Positions 1-7,804 are shown, numbered from the stretch's first letter. The stretch: DNA of 14,894 bases from Candidatus Altimarinota bacterium (GCA_020629095.1 JAHDDZ010000004.1:6219-21112), one strand, 5' to 3'. The notes: a model not told the origin generated them from the letters alone. Program-made: numbers and translations.

Positions 1-3000
1 GCGGGCACAACGGATGTGTTTCATAACGAAATTGCTGCCAGTGGCCGGCTCTATGCCGAGCAAGTGCGGGCGATCTGTGGGGTGATAACCGATGTGAACC
101 CAAATGACGGAGAAGCCACAAAGGCGCTAAACGAGCATGACGAGCGCATGGAGGAACTGACCAAAAAGGCAGATGAGGTGAAGGCGATGATGGAGCAATA
201 TGAGGAGTTGGACGCCGAAGTTGAGTTAAGTCCAGACGGAAAAACTATAGGAATCCGGATAATGAAAGGAGATGAGAAAGTCACGCTAAAGTATGATCCA
301 GACGCAAAAGATGGAAAAGTGTGGAAAGAACAAATACACACAAAAGGCGATGATGGGAAATATACGGAAGTGGGGGAGCCAAAATTCTATGGCAAGAGTG
401 AGCTGGCGAAAAACCTAGAGGCTATCAACCAGGGGCTGATTATTGCTAGCAGCCAAGAGGGAATGAGCCCGCTGGCAGCAAGCCGATTAGGCGACATGCA
501 CAACTTGGTTGCTGGTCAGCTAAACCCGTTCATCGGCGAAGATGGCCTGTATGGCGGAGCGATGAAAGTGACGCCAGAGGATTTGTATCATGCCAGTGAC
601 AGAGAGACAAACGAGCTGACAGACACGATAAAAATGGAGATCGCAGACGTGGTCGAAATGCAGCTGAAATGGGACGAATCCACGGATGAGTATACGCTGG
701 AGGCGACGCCGCAGGGTGACTTTACGCTGCCAGAGGGGCTGATGAAACTGGCTCCGACCAGCAGCAAAAAGATGCTCAAAACCCGTCTGCGGGCGGTCAT
801 TCAGTTGTTGAAACAGCACGAAGGGAAAGCTGAAAAGCAAGAGGAAATAGATGCGCGGGTGGGCAATGCGTTTGACGAAACGGCCGTCGAAAAGGGCAAG
901 GCGCAGGCGACTTTGGCTGATCTGGAAATGGTGCAAGATGGCGATGCGTTTCAGATTACGAATCTGATGACAGGCGACATCATTACGATTGAGTATGCCG
1001 AGACAGATGTGCCCGCAGAGGGCGATTTGACCAATGTGCCAGCGGGGTCTTATGTCATTGATTTCATGCCTGCAAAGGGCAATCACACGCGCCAGCTGAT
1101 CTCGGCCGATGAGGCAAATGGGTATCTGGAAAATGGCGCATTTGTGCCTTGGTTTGAGGGGCAGCAGGCCAGCTGGGGAGACAAAGTAGAAGCGGAAAAA
1201 GCCAAGGAAATGAGACGATTATATGACGCGGGGCTGCTGAATTCACTGCCGAAAAGTGGAGGTGGAAATAGCATTCCAGCAGCCCCGAGTGGTGCCACTG
1301 GTTCAGCATCAAAAACAACATCAAACGTATCCTCAACAGCGGTCGGAGGGGTGGAAATAGATGAGGTGAAATATGCGCTGATAGAGAATATTTCGGCAGA
1401 TATGCTGAAAGAAATCTCTGTCATGGAAATCAAAAATGCAGCCAGGACCAGCGCCAGCGACAGAGTCAAAATAGGCTTTGAGGCACTGGCAGCCGGCGCA
1501 AAAGTGTGGTCGCAGCGCGACTGGAAACCCGCGCTGGACGCAGAAATATATGTAGAAAACAGAGACAACGGCCAGGCGCTAGATGGGAAGACGTGGTATG
1601 GATATGACAATGCAAAGTTTTTTGCGCAAAACAAACGCCGCGCGCGCGAGGTTGGCAGAAAGGCGCCATTCCCGATGGACATGCTCGCGGTGCTGCCATA
1701 TGACATTGCGGCTGGGGGCGAGGCCGAATATGACGTGTTGAACCTGGGGCGAGCCGACTGGGTCACAGCACCAGATGGAACAAAGCTGGCGATGCTGGAG
1801 CTGGGCGGAGAACTGATAGTGCTGGAGCGCGATGACAGCGCCAGCAAAGACGTGCTGCGCCACCTGAAAAATGTTGAAGATGGTATTCCAGGGAGTGATA
1901 AGGCATGGGTGCACAGAGCTGCTTCATATATGGATGTAAATGATAAAAATGCGCACACGCGCAATAGCGGCGCGATCAGCATCATGCGGCCATCAGACGA
2001 GTACTTTTTTGACCCAGTGACGTCTCTAATACGAAATGTTAATGATGAAGAAGCTGGATATACTCCAGATAAGCCCAACAGACAGCTGGCCGCCAGCGCG
2101 GTTGCAGCCGAAATGAAAGAGAAAATGATCACGCCAGATGTCTATAAATATTCCTATGCGGTAGAAATGGAAACCGCGGATGCCGCTCAGGTAGTAGGAT
2201 TAGCACTGGCTGATTCTGGTTTACCTGGGGTGAGTTATGCACAAAACGGAAAAATGGTCGAGATATCGATTACATCTGAGCTGATAGCAAAGCGGTTTGC
2301 GGGCAATGATATACTCAAATCTGACCCAAGCACGTGGGGCGGGGTGGCGCAACAGATGCTGCTGGATACAATAAACAACGGAATCGAAAAAGAAAACAAG
2401 GCCATAGAAAAGAAGAACAGAGCCGTGCCAGACATCGACAGCCAAAAAACAGAAAGAGGCGGAAAAGGGGACTGGGTTGGGAAGCTCGGGCAGAGGATTG
2501 GAAAAGTGCAATCATTTTTGCAAAAGGGAGTTGAGCGTCGAAAAGAAAACAGAGAAGCTGACAAAGAGGAGACCATCGCTCGGCAAAAAGCTCGACGAGC
2601 AAGAAGAAAGGCCAAACGCGCAGGATTAAATCCAGCAAAGGGCGGATATGACGCCTCTGCGCCAAAGTTTCGTGGAATGGAAGACGCGCCCGAAATGGAA
2701 TATGAGGACATGCGAGGCGAGGTGGAAATAGAAAAGAGTGTGCCGCAGCTGGCTGACATGGCCGAGTTGGTTGACCGTGCGGGTGTTGAAATCTCAGAGG
2801 GGGGCTTCACAACAGTGGAAACAGATACCGGCGAGCAGGTGATATTTGCTCCAGATGGCACGCGGGTCGAGCTGAAAAACCCCGCCACAGGCGAAACACA
2901 AGATGCCTTTGCGATGGTACTGCCGCCTGACCAGGGCACAAATGAGTACACGGTTTTCTTCGACTGGGACACTCAGGCGTTTTACATTCCAAATGCATCA

Positions 3001-3993
3001 GGCAAACTGGATCCAGTTGTGGTTGAGTCAGGGCCAAAAGGGGCGCCAAAAGCCCCAGCCCCAGCGCCGCCAGTGGGTGGCAAAAACGCCCCCCCACAAA
3101 CGCTGAGCGAGCTGGGAGACCGCACGGGGCACCCGCAGTGGCCATATGTAAATGAAGTGCCAACATACGGCGGAACTATTGTGCGAAATGAAGAAACGGG
3201 GAAGGTGGCACTTTTCCTTGAAGATACGCTGTTTACCTGCCTAGACCCGACCAACCCGCAGCAGCTGATCAGCACCTTTGAAGGGATCAGAACAGATGGC
3301 AGCAACTCGATTTCATTTGTGCATAATGGCAAAATGTCGCTGTATGGAAAAGACGGCCTATTTGAAACCACAAACCCAGCTACTGGACAGGTGGTGCGCC
3401 AGTTTGACGCGACCGGCATGTTTTATTCTGGAGAGGATGTGCATGTGAAAAAGGGCACTGACTTCTATCAGTTCAATGCCGAGAAGCAGATTTGGCTGCA
3501 GCAGCAACCCGACCAAACATGGATTGAAGCTGACCCGACTCCCATCTTGATTGTCGAGGCGGAGCCCGTTAAACCACTGCCAGACCAGGTTGATTTAGAC
3601 AACCCGACCGAGCCGTTTGTGTATGATCCAAACAAAGAAGTTCAGCAAGATACAACTCAGGCACAATTAGATGCCATAAACGCGCAGCCATATGCGGCAA
3701 TAACCGAAATGGTGCATGACTATAATATCGCCCCAGAGACTGAAGTGGCGCTGAAACAGCTGGTCGACGCGGGGTTTGAGGTTGAGTTTGATAGTACAGA
3801 TACAGGATATCGGCAAAAGCGAGTAGACATAAAAGTGACGGGAGAAGGCAAGACAGGCACACTGATAGAGATAATTTCAGATGACACAGGTGAATATACG
3901 CTGACGCTGGCGGCATATAATGACAGCGCAGGAGAGGAGATTTACTATGAAATAAATGACCCATCAGACGCCATTGATAGAATGCGCCAGTAG
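1..3993 (+). CDS. Very large uncharacterised protein, possible structural or adhesive protein (5' partial)
   Basis: The frame is open from base 1 to a TAG at 3991-3993. The first possible start (GTG at 16) has no ribosome site and the frame continues upstream of it, so the gene very likely begins outside the window. At least 1330 codons are present. I recognise no family. Seen in the sequence (residues counted from GTG 16): an acidic, charged helical start with coiled-coil character at about 35-70; a Gly/Ser/Thr-rich linker near 415-445; a strongly basic Lys/Arg-rich helix at about 825-880; a Pro/Ala/Gly linker near 1015-1035; then beta-rich segments in which the string NPATG occurs twice (nt about 2880 and 3370). 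Only about two cysteines are visible and no membrane segment. The coding strand is purine-rich with many AGA, GGA and ATA codons, unlike the C-rich gene that follows. The fibre gene begins 69 nt downstream, so a virion or cell-surface structural role is possible, but this is inference from position only. Confidence 0.85.
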   Translation, partial: AGTTDVFHNEIAASGRLYAEQVRAICGVITDVNPNDGEATKALNEHDERMEELTKKADEVKAMMEQYEELDAEVELSPDGKTIGIRIMKGDEKVTLKYDPDAKDGKVWKEQIHTKGDDGKYTEVGEPKFYGKSELAKNLEAINQGLIIASSQEGMSPLAASRLGDMHNLVAGQLNPFIGEDGLYGGAMKVTPEDLYHASDRETNELTDTIKMEIADVVEMQLKWDESTDEYTLEATPQGDFTLPEGLMKLAPTSSKKMLKTRLRAVIQLLKQHEGKAEKQEEIDARVGNAFDETAVEKGKAQATLADLEMVQDGDAFQITNLMTGDIITIEYAETDVPAEGDLTNVPAGSYVIDFMPAKGNHTRQLISADEANGYLENGAFVPWFEGQQASWGDKVEAEKAKEMRRLYDAGLLNSLPKSGGGNSIPAAPSGATGSASKTTSNVSSTAVGGVEIDEVKYALIENISADMLKEISVMEIKNAARTSASDRVKIGFEALAAGAKVWSQRDWKPALDAEIYVENRDNGQALDGKTWYGYDNAKFFAQNKRRAREVGRKAPFPMDMLAVLPYDIAAGGEAEYDVLNLGRADWVTAPDGTKLAMLELGGELIVLERDDSASKDVLRHLKNVEDGIPGSDKAWVHRAASYMDVNDKNAHTRNSGAISIMRPSDEYFFDPVTSLIRNVNDEEAGYTPDKPNRQLAASAVAAEMKEKMITPDVYKYSYAVEMETADAAQVVGLALADSGLPGVSYAQNGKMVEISITSELIAKRFAGNDILKSDPSTWGGVAQQMLLDTINNGIEKENKAIEKKNRAVPDIDSQKTERGGKGDWVGKLGQRIGKVQSFLQKGVERRKENREADKEETIARQKARRARRKAKRAGLNPAKGGYDASAPKFRGMEDAPEMEYEDMRGEVEIEKSVPQLADMAELVDRAGVEISEGGFTTVETDTGEQVIFAPDGTRVELKNPATGETQDAFAMVLPPDQGTNEYTVFFDWDTQAFYIPNASGKLDPVVVESGPKGAPKAPAPAPPVGGKNAPPQTLSELGDRTGHPQWPYVNEVPTYGGTIVRNEETGKVALFLEDTLFTCLDPTNPQQLISTFEGIRTDGSNSISFVHNGKMSLYGKDGLFETTNPATGQVVRQFDATGMFYSGEDVHVKKGTDFYQFNAEKQIWLQQQPDQTWIEADPTPILIVEAEPVKPLPDQVDLDNPTEPFVYDPNKEVQQDTTQAQLDAINAQPYAAITEMVHDYNIAPETEVALKQLVDAGFEVEFDSTDTGYRQKRVDIKVTGEGKTGTLIEIISDDTGEYTLTLAAYNDSAGEEIYYEINDPSDAIDRMRQ

Positions 3994-3995
3994 CC

Positions 3996-4011
3996 ACAGG
4001 CCGCCTGTTTT
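3996..4011 (+). terminator. Weak hairpin after the large gene
   Basis: A 5-bp stem (ACAGG/CCTGT) with a CCG loop lies 3 nt after the stop of the large gene and runs into four T residues. It is short for an intrinsic terminator, so partial read-through into the fibre gene 50 nt further on is likely. A second small dyad (GGGA ATAA TCCC, about 4043-4054) lies just before the fibre start. Confidence 0.3.
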
Positions 4012-4062
4012 GGCACAAATAACCAGCTGTGATAGACCATGAGGGAATAATCCCAAGACCCC

Positions 4063-5070
4063 ATGGTAATCAGAGTATCGACCCTCAACAGTGCGCAGCC
4101 GCACACCGGCACCAAGCCGCTCGACGGCGAAATCGACATCTTTCGCACGCACTATGTATGCCCTGGGCGGCTGCCCCACGCCGAACACGAAATGTATCCA
4201 AATGGAGTGTGTGAGCTGTCTGGTAGTGACATAATCGTGAAAGAAAGTGCGTGGCTGGTGAACGTGAACCGCGCGAATAATGTGGCGAGTTATGACTCGT
4301 TTAATATCATTTTTCAGGTGCTGGCAGATGAGCTTGTGCCCACTGGTGGCGTGGCCGGAACGGTTATCGCGCGGGTGTTTAATGCGTCAGTGCAGCTGGG
4401 CGCAGTGACCAGTAATGACGGCGCGGCCGAGGGCCAGCTGGAGTTTATATCGGGCGCAAACCTGACCGACGCGGCCATTGACGCCGCGGTCGGCTCAGAC
4501 CACTGGGTGCGCGTGTGTGACTTCGCCCCCACGGGCACCACGCCGGTCAATGCAGCAGCCAGTGGAACGGCCACCGCCAGCAACGCAAATAGCTTTAGCC
4601 CGCCTGCAAACGGAAACGACAGCGACGCGGCGACCTATTGGTATAATCAAAATACCCAGCCCCTGAGCGGCCAAGACCACTGGTGGGCGGTCGATTTGGG
4701 TGCGCCAACGGCCGTCGACAGCTGGCAGCTCGACTGGTTCAGTACCAGTTTTGCCAGCAGCAACTTCGACATCCAGTCGTCGCCCGATGGGGTCAACTGG
4801 TCAGTCGTGACAAACGTGACCACGGGCAGCGGCGCGGGCACGGTCAGTGGGGCGTTTCCGGTGGTGACAGCGCGTTCGGTTTTACTTTTATGCTGGCAGC
4901 GGCCACTCAGTTTACATTTCTGTGCGCGAAATGGCGCTGTTTGCCGCAGCGACAAGTGGCATAACCCAAGGCGAGCTGGCAACGCCGTGGTTCCCCAGTG
5001 GCATCAAAATGGATGGCGGGAGCATCGACATGGGTGGCGGGTGCATCAGCGACCTGTGCGACGGGGTTGA
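4063..5070 (+). CDS. Tail-fibre/adhesin-like protein, 5' part with discoidin-like domain (frame broken)
   Basis: The ATG at 4063 is the first start after the large gene; no clear Shine-Dalgarno site precedes it. Residues 1 to about 160 are an unrecognised N-terminal region that contains several Cys (VCPG, GVCEL). From about residue 162 there is an F5/8 type C (discoidin) pattern: ASGTATASN, then a GNDSDAATYWYN stretch, the hallmark WWAVDLG, and IQSSPDGVNWS. The family folds as a jelly-roll that commonly binds glycans or lipids, so a role in surface attachment is likely. The expected last strands (VRFYFY...ISVREMALF) are not in this frame. They appear in the next frame from about 4874, so the codons after about 4872 in this frame (up to 5070) are probably meaningless and the true product continues in the frame ending at 6355. 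The 4063-6355 span is one base over a multiple of three, consistent with one extra base. Confidence 0.75.
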   Translation: MVIRVSTLNSAQPHTGTKPLDGEIDIFRTHYVCPGRLPHAEHEMYPNGVCELSGSDIIVKESAWLVNVNRANNVASYDSFNIIFQVLADELVPTGGVAGTVIARVFNASVQLGAVTSNDGAAEGQLEFISGANLTDAAIDAAVGSDHWVRVCDFAPTGTTPVNAAASGTATASNANSFSPPANGNDSDAATYWYNQNTQPLSGQDHWWAVDLGAPTAVDSWQLDWFSTSFASSNFDIQSSPDGVNWSVVTNVTTGSGAGTVSGAFPVVTARSVLLLCWQRPLSLHFCARNGAVCRSDKWHNPRRAGNAVVPQWHQNGWREHRHGWRVHQRPVRRG

Positions 5071-6355
5071 ACCAAATGACGCGGTGACGCTCCAGCAGCT
5101 GCAAAATCTGATTAGCTCCAGCGGCGGAGGCGGGTTCACGCTGACGGGCGACCGCCCCAGCGCGACCGCTGCACGCGAATTGTATTGGGATGACGTGATG
5201 CTGGGGGTCGGGTTTTACATCATCGAGCGCAGCCTAAACGGCGGCCTGAGCTGGTTCCAAATTGCCATGGTCAGCGCAGGCGTTACCAGCTATGTCGATG
5301 GCGGATTTGTCAATTTTGACCCGAGCTATCGCGTGGTCGGCTACGACCCAACCATCGGCTATCAGGTCTATAGCAACGTGGTCGAGTTTCAAAATGGGCC
5401 CGTCGGGGTCTTTGCCTGTGGCGACTTTGGCGGTGGCGGCATGGGGGCTTACACCGGCGGCGACCTGGCGGCTGGGCAGGTGTACTCGTTCAGCAGCTTT
5501 ACCCTCAGCAGCGCGATGAGCCTCATCGGTAATGGCGAGACGATTATCCAGATCAGTGGCGACCTGACCATGACAAGCGGCGCCATGACCATGCCGTTCA
5601 CCAACGCAAACCCCGTGCCCAGCGTGACAGTGTGTGGGAAGACGCGCAACTTGTCATACAGCACGCTCGTCGGCCGAGCCGGCGGTGCAGGCGGCCAGGG
5701 GGGCGATCCGGCGTTTCCCGGAGGGGTGACAGGGCAGACGGGCGGGTTTGGTGGCAGCAGCAACGGGTTTAGCCGCTCTGCCACTGGCGCAGATGGGCAA
5801 TATGCCACGGTCAGCGGGGTCACGCCCTATGGCCACGGAGGCACCAGCGGCACACCAGCCAGCCCAAACGGCAACGACGGAGAGGCCGGATTTCCTGATT
5901 TCATCGCCCCAAGCAGCACCGTGCCACCCGGTGGCGGTGGCGGCGGCGGCCACGGAATGTGCCGTGGAAACGTGGTTTTCATTGTGGGGGGCAATGTGAA
6001 TATTGATAGTACCAGCACGCTGGTCGGGTTTGGCGCAGACGGTGGCGACGGCGGCAAGGGCGGAATCGCCCCAAACAACACCAGCGGGCAGGGCGCTCCA
6101 GGCGGCGGTGGCGGTGGTGGCGGCGGCCAGGGTGGCGACGGGTCACTGGTCAAAATCTTTCACCAGACGGGCGCGACCGTGTCAGCCACGCCGGTGCTGC
6201 AGCTGCAAAAAGGCGCAGGCGGCGCAGGCGGCATGGACGGAACCGGCGGCGCGAGCAGCGCGTTTGGGTACCCAACAGAGTACAGCGACAGCGGCATCGC
6301 CGGCACAACCGGCAACGACGGCCGCCCCGGCAGCCTCGAGCTGATAGCCGTGTAA
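4922..6355 (+). CDS. Tail-fibre/adhesin-like protein, 3' part: fibre motif, FN3-like domain, glycine-rich tip
   Basis: This frame is open from 4868 (a TGA lies at 4865-4867). The codons before the GTG at 4922 already encode the end of the discoidin domain (VRFYFYAG...VYISV), so 4922 is probably not a true start and this is the remainder of the 4063 gene. Order of parts: the last discoidin strand (REMALFAA); a phage-fibre style segment in which IDMGGG and NDAVTLQQLQNL match the pattern by which many tail fibres are recognised (about 5000-5110); an FN3-like beta domain (about 5140-5395, with GFYIIERS, GLSWFQIA and YRVVGYD); and a long glycine-rich tip (about 5415-6345) with runs of 7 and 9 glycines. 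Glycine-rich sandwich tips are known receptor-binding ends in some phage adhesins. A tip or surface adhesin is therefore likely; the target is unknown. The gene ends in TAA 15 nt before a strong terminator. Confidence 0.8.
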   Translation: MREMALFAAATSGITQGELATPWFPSGIKMDGGSIDMGGGCISDLCDGVEPNDAVTLQQLQNLISSSGGGGFTLTGDRPSATAARELYWDDVMLGVGFYIIERSLNGGLSWFQIAMVSAGVTSYVDGGFVNFDPSYRVVGYDPTIGYQVYSNVVEFQNGPVGVFACGDFGGGGMGAYTGGDLAAGQVYSFSSFTLSSAMSLIGNGETIIQISGDLTMTSGAMTMPFTNANPVPSVTVCGKTRNLSYSTLVGRAGGAGGQGGDPAFPGGVTGQTGGFGGSSNGFSRSATGADGQYATVSGVTPYGHGGTSGTPASPNGNDGEAGFPDFIAPSSTVPPGGGGGGGHGMCRGNVVFIVGGNVNIDSTSTLVGFGADGGDGGKGGIAPNNTSGQGAPGGGGGGGGGQGGDGSLVKIFHQTGATVSATPVLQLQKGAGGAGGMDGTGGASSAFGYPTEYSDSGIAGTTGNDGRPGSLELIAV

Positions 6356-6369
6356 GGCGAATAGACAAC

Positions 6370-6399
6370 AAAAGGCAACCCAGAAATGGGTTGCCTTTT
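6370..6399 (+). terminator. Rho-independent terminator of the fibre gene
   Basis: A perfect 13-bp stem (AAAAGGCAACCCA pairing with TGGGTTGCCTTTT) encloses a GAAA tetraloop, and the T-run continues beyond the stem. It ends the transcript that carries the fibre gene. Confidence 0.93.
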
Positions 6400-6563
6400 T
6401 ATATTTTATAATGTATTATAATATTGTCCTCTGCGTATGTTTTCATACTACATGAGGCATAAAAGCTCTTTTACACGCTGACAGAAACGGTTTTGGTCAC
6501 TTGCTGCGCACTGGCGTGGCGGGTGACCAAAATCTATTTCTTAATTATAAAAAACCTTTTTCA
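6400..6563 (+). other. Structured intergenic region, possible leader or small RNA
   Basis: No ORF is convincing here. An AT-rich stretch with two TATAAT-like boxes (about 6408-6422) follows the terminator. It is followed by a nested hairpin (CCTC 6428-6431 with GAGG 6454-6457, enclosing GTATG TTTT CATAC), a short dyad AAAAGCTCTTTT (6461-6472), and a perfect 10-bp inverted repeat TTTTGGTCAC (6491-6500) / GTGACCAAAA (6523-6532) with a 22-nt loop. An AATTATAAA box (about 6543-6551) lies about 12 nt before the ATG at 6564 and could be the -10 of that gene. The hairpins could be an operator, a leader or a small RNA. None matches a family I know. Confidence 0.35.
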
Positions 6564-6995
6564 ATGAAAAAGAAAGTTATGTATGCAATAGCAATATTGC
6601 TTGGATTTGTGGCCTATTCGCTTGTCGAATATGCCTTTCCTGGGATACTTTCATCAGTAGTTACTGATGGATTTCTCCCTTTGCAGGGACTTATTCGTCC
6701 ACTGCCCATGGATATGCTCTCCACATTTATTTTGCTGTTGTTGCTCACTTTGGGCATAAACGCAAAATGGAATCTGTACCACTTTTCACCATTTATGCTG
6801 CTGGTGGGGGTAGTGCTTCTTGGGATCGATTTATTTCGACCCAAAGTAATAAGCTCAGGATTCGTTTATGATGAGAACCTTGTTTCTCATTATGTCGAAG
6901 AGATTGGACTTATCACTCCACTCACGGAGTGGGGCATAATTATTTTAATGTTGGGGTTTCTCATTCATATGATGGGAGAGCCCAAAACAGCGTAA
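6564..6995 (+). CDS. Four-helix integral membrane protein, unknown
   Basis: Encodes 143 residues from ATG 6564, chosen because the product then starts MKKKVMYAIAILLG, a normal positively charged start followed by a helix. A longer frame from TTG 6501 would include the inverted repeat and looks non-coding. Four hydrophobic segments are visible: about residues 7-25, 48-65, 74-92 and 122-137. A polar loop of about 30 residues between helices 3 and 4 is rich in acidic residues (YDENL, HYVEEIG). No catalytic motif or family is recognised. Position behind a tail-fibre gene and size could suggest a holin-like role, but four helices and a separate terminator and promoter region do not favour that. 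It forms its own transcription unit, convergent with the peroxiredoxin gene. Confidence 0.75.
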   Translation: MKKKVMYAIAILLGFVAYSLVEYAFPGILSSVVTDGFLPLQGLIRPLPMDMLSTFILLLLLTLGINAKWNLYHFSPFMLLVGVVLLGIDLFRPKVISSGFVYDENLVSHYVEEIGLITPLTEWGIIILMLGFLIHMMGEPKTA

Positions 6996-7009
6996 CTAAA
7001 AGGGCAAAA

Positions 7010-7045
7010 CGGGATGAATCGAGTTCGATTCATCCCGCTCTTTTT
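7010..7045. terminator. Bidirectional terminator between membrane protein and peroxiredoxin genes
   Basis: A perfect 13-bp stem (CGGGATGAATCGA 7010-7022 with TCGATTCATCCCG 7025-7037) has a 2-nt loop, CTCTTTTTG on the plus side and an A-rich stretch on the other. It lies between two convergent stop codons and so probably serves both genes. Confidence 0.88.
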
Positions 7046-7064
7046 GCTTGGTTTTTGGTTTGTT

Positions 7065-7745
7065 TTACGCTTCCTCCGGAATTGGCACGGCGTCTTTTTC
7101 AGCGTCTAGGTAGTCGTCACCCGGTTGCCATGTGGCGTCACATAGGCCGCCGCTTTGCACGGCTTCTGTTGACCGCAGCAGCTCGTCGATGTTGCGCCCG
7201 ACGTTTTCGTTGTTTACCACGCTCATCTGCAGCACGCCGTCTGGGTCGATCAAAAACGCGCCCCGCATACTAATCTTTCGGTTCAGGTCGTTACTGTGCG
7301 TGATCACATTAAACAGCGTGCTCAGCTCGCCGCTTTCGTCGCTCAGCCATGTGTAGGCAAAGTCGTCGGCCAGTTCTGGCCCCCAGGCAATGTGCTTTTC
7401 GTTGCTGTCCATGCTGATCGGCACCACGTTTACGCCCAGGTCAGTGAACTGGTCTTTGGCCGCGTGCAGGGCTTTCAGCTCGGTTGGGCACACAGTCGTG
7501 CCGTCTGCCGGATAGAAAAACAGCAGCGTCCAGTTGTCTTTCAGGTCCGCCGCGCTGAAGCTGATTTCTTCTCCAGCTTCGTTTATTCCACTGGCGGTAA
7601 ACGCCGGAACCTGCGCCTGCACTGTCACCGCCGGTGTAGCGACCAGTGGTGCGCCGGCTTGGCCGTTGCTGACAAAGCTGCTGTAGAGCCACCCACCAGC
7701 GATGAGAAGCAGCACGGCTGAGATCAATCGAGTTGTTTTATTCAT
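7065..7745 (-). CDS. AhpC-type 2-Cys peroxiredoxin with N-terminal membrane anchor or export signal
   Basis: Encodes 226 residues from the ATG at 7745; the frame extends upstream but that part lacks coding character. Peroxiredoxins reduce hydrogen peroxide and organic hydroperoxides through an active-site cysteine. Seen: the thioredoxin-fold core begins near residue 45. The peroxidatic site is FFYPADGTTVCPTE with Cys86 and Thr83. The conserved active-site Arg is in RGAFLIDPDG (Arg161). The resolving Cys202 is in GLCDATWQPGD, which matches typical 2-Cys AhpC enzymes. Unusually, residues 7-24 form one hydrophobic helix followed by an Ala/Pro/Val-rich linker of about 20 residues, so the catalytic domain is probably tethered outside the cytoplasmic membrane or secreted. 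The reductant (AhpF, thioredoxin) is not encoded nearby. A TATACT box lies about 9 nt before the ATG and no Shine-Dalgarno site is present, so the mRNA may be nearly leaderless. Single-gene unit. Confidence 0.93.
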   Translation of the reverse strand: MNKTTRLISAVLLLIAGGWLYSSFVSNGQAGAPLVATPAVTVQAQVPAFTASGINEAGEEISFSAADLKDNWTLLFFYPADGTTVCPTELKALHAAKDQFTDLGVNVVPISMDSNEKHIAWGPELADDFAYTWLSDESGELSTLFNVITHSNDLNRKISMRGAFLIDPDGVLQMSVVNNENVGRNIDELLRSTEAVQSGGLCDATWQPGDDYLDAEKDAVPIPEEA

Positions 7746-7754
7746 GATGAAAAA

Positions 7755-7760
7755 AGTATA
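7755..7760 (-). promoter_or_regulatory. Probable -10 box of the peroxiredoxin gene
   Basis: TATACT on the minus strand ends about 9 nt before the ATG at 7745. No good TTGACA partner is at normal spacing (TTGTTT or TTGTGT are 19 and 15 nt away), so this is a moderate call. If used, the 5' leader is only about 2-4 nt. Confidence 0.4.
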
Positions 7761-7804
7761 AGTCGAGGAAATAATACACAAACAAAAGTCATTGTAAAGC
7801 ATAG

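Noticed and set aside
1083..2132. 349-codon minus-strand frame inside the giant gene
   Set aside because: Serine-, proline- and phenylalanine-rich translation typical of the reverse strand of a purine-rich gene; no start signals.
5930..6130. GGC/GGT tandem-like runs resembling a DNA repeat array
   Set aside because: They encode the polyglycine tip of the fibre with varying synonymous codons; there are no spaced identical repeat units, so it is neither a CRISPR nor a satellite.
6501..6563. N-terminal extension of the four-helix protein from TTG 6501
   Set aside because: It covers the inverted repeat and the probable -10 box; ATG 6564 gives a normal charged start before the first helix.
7010..7040. 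GAGTTCGATTC, similar to a tRNA T-arm
   Set aside because: It is the tip of a perfect 13-bp hairpin with a T-run between two stop codons. No acceptor, D or anticodon arms fit around it, so it is a terminator.
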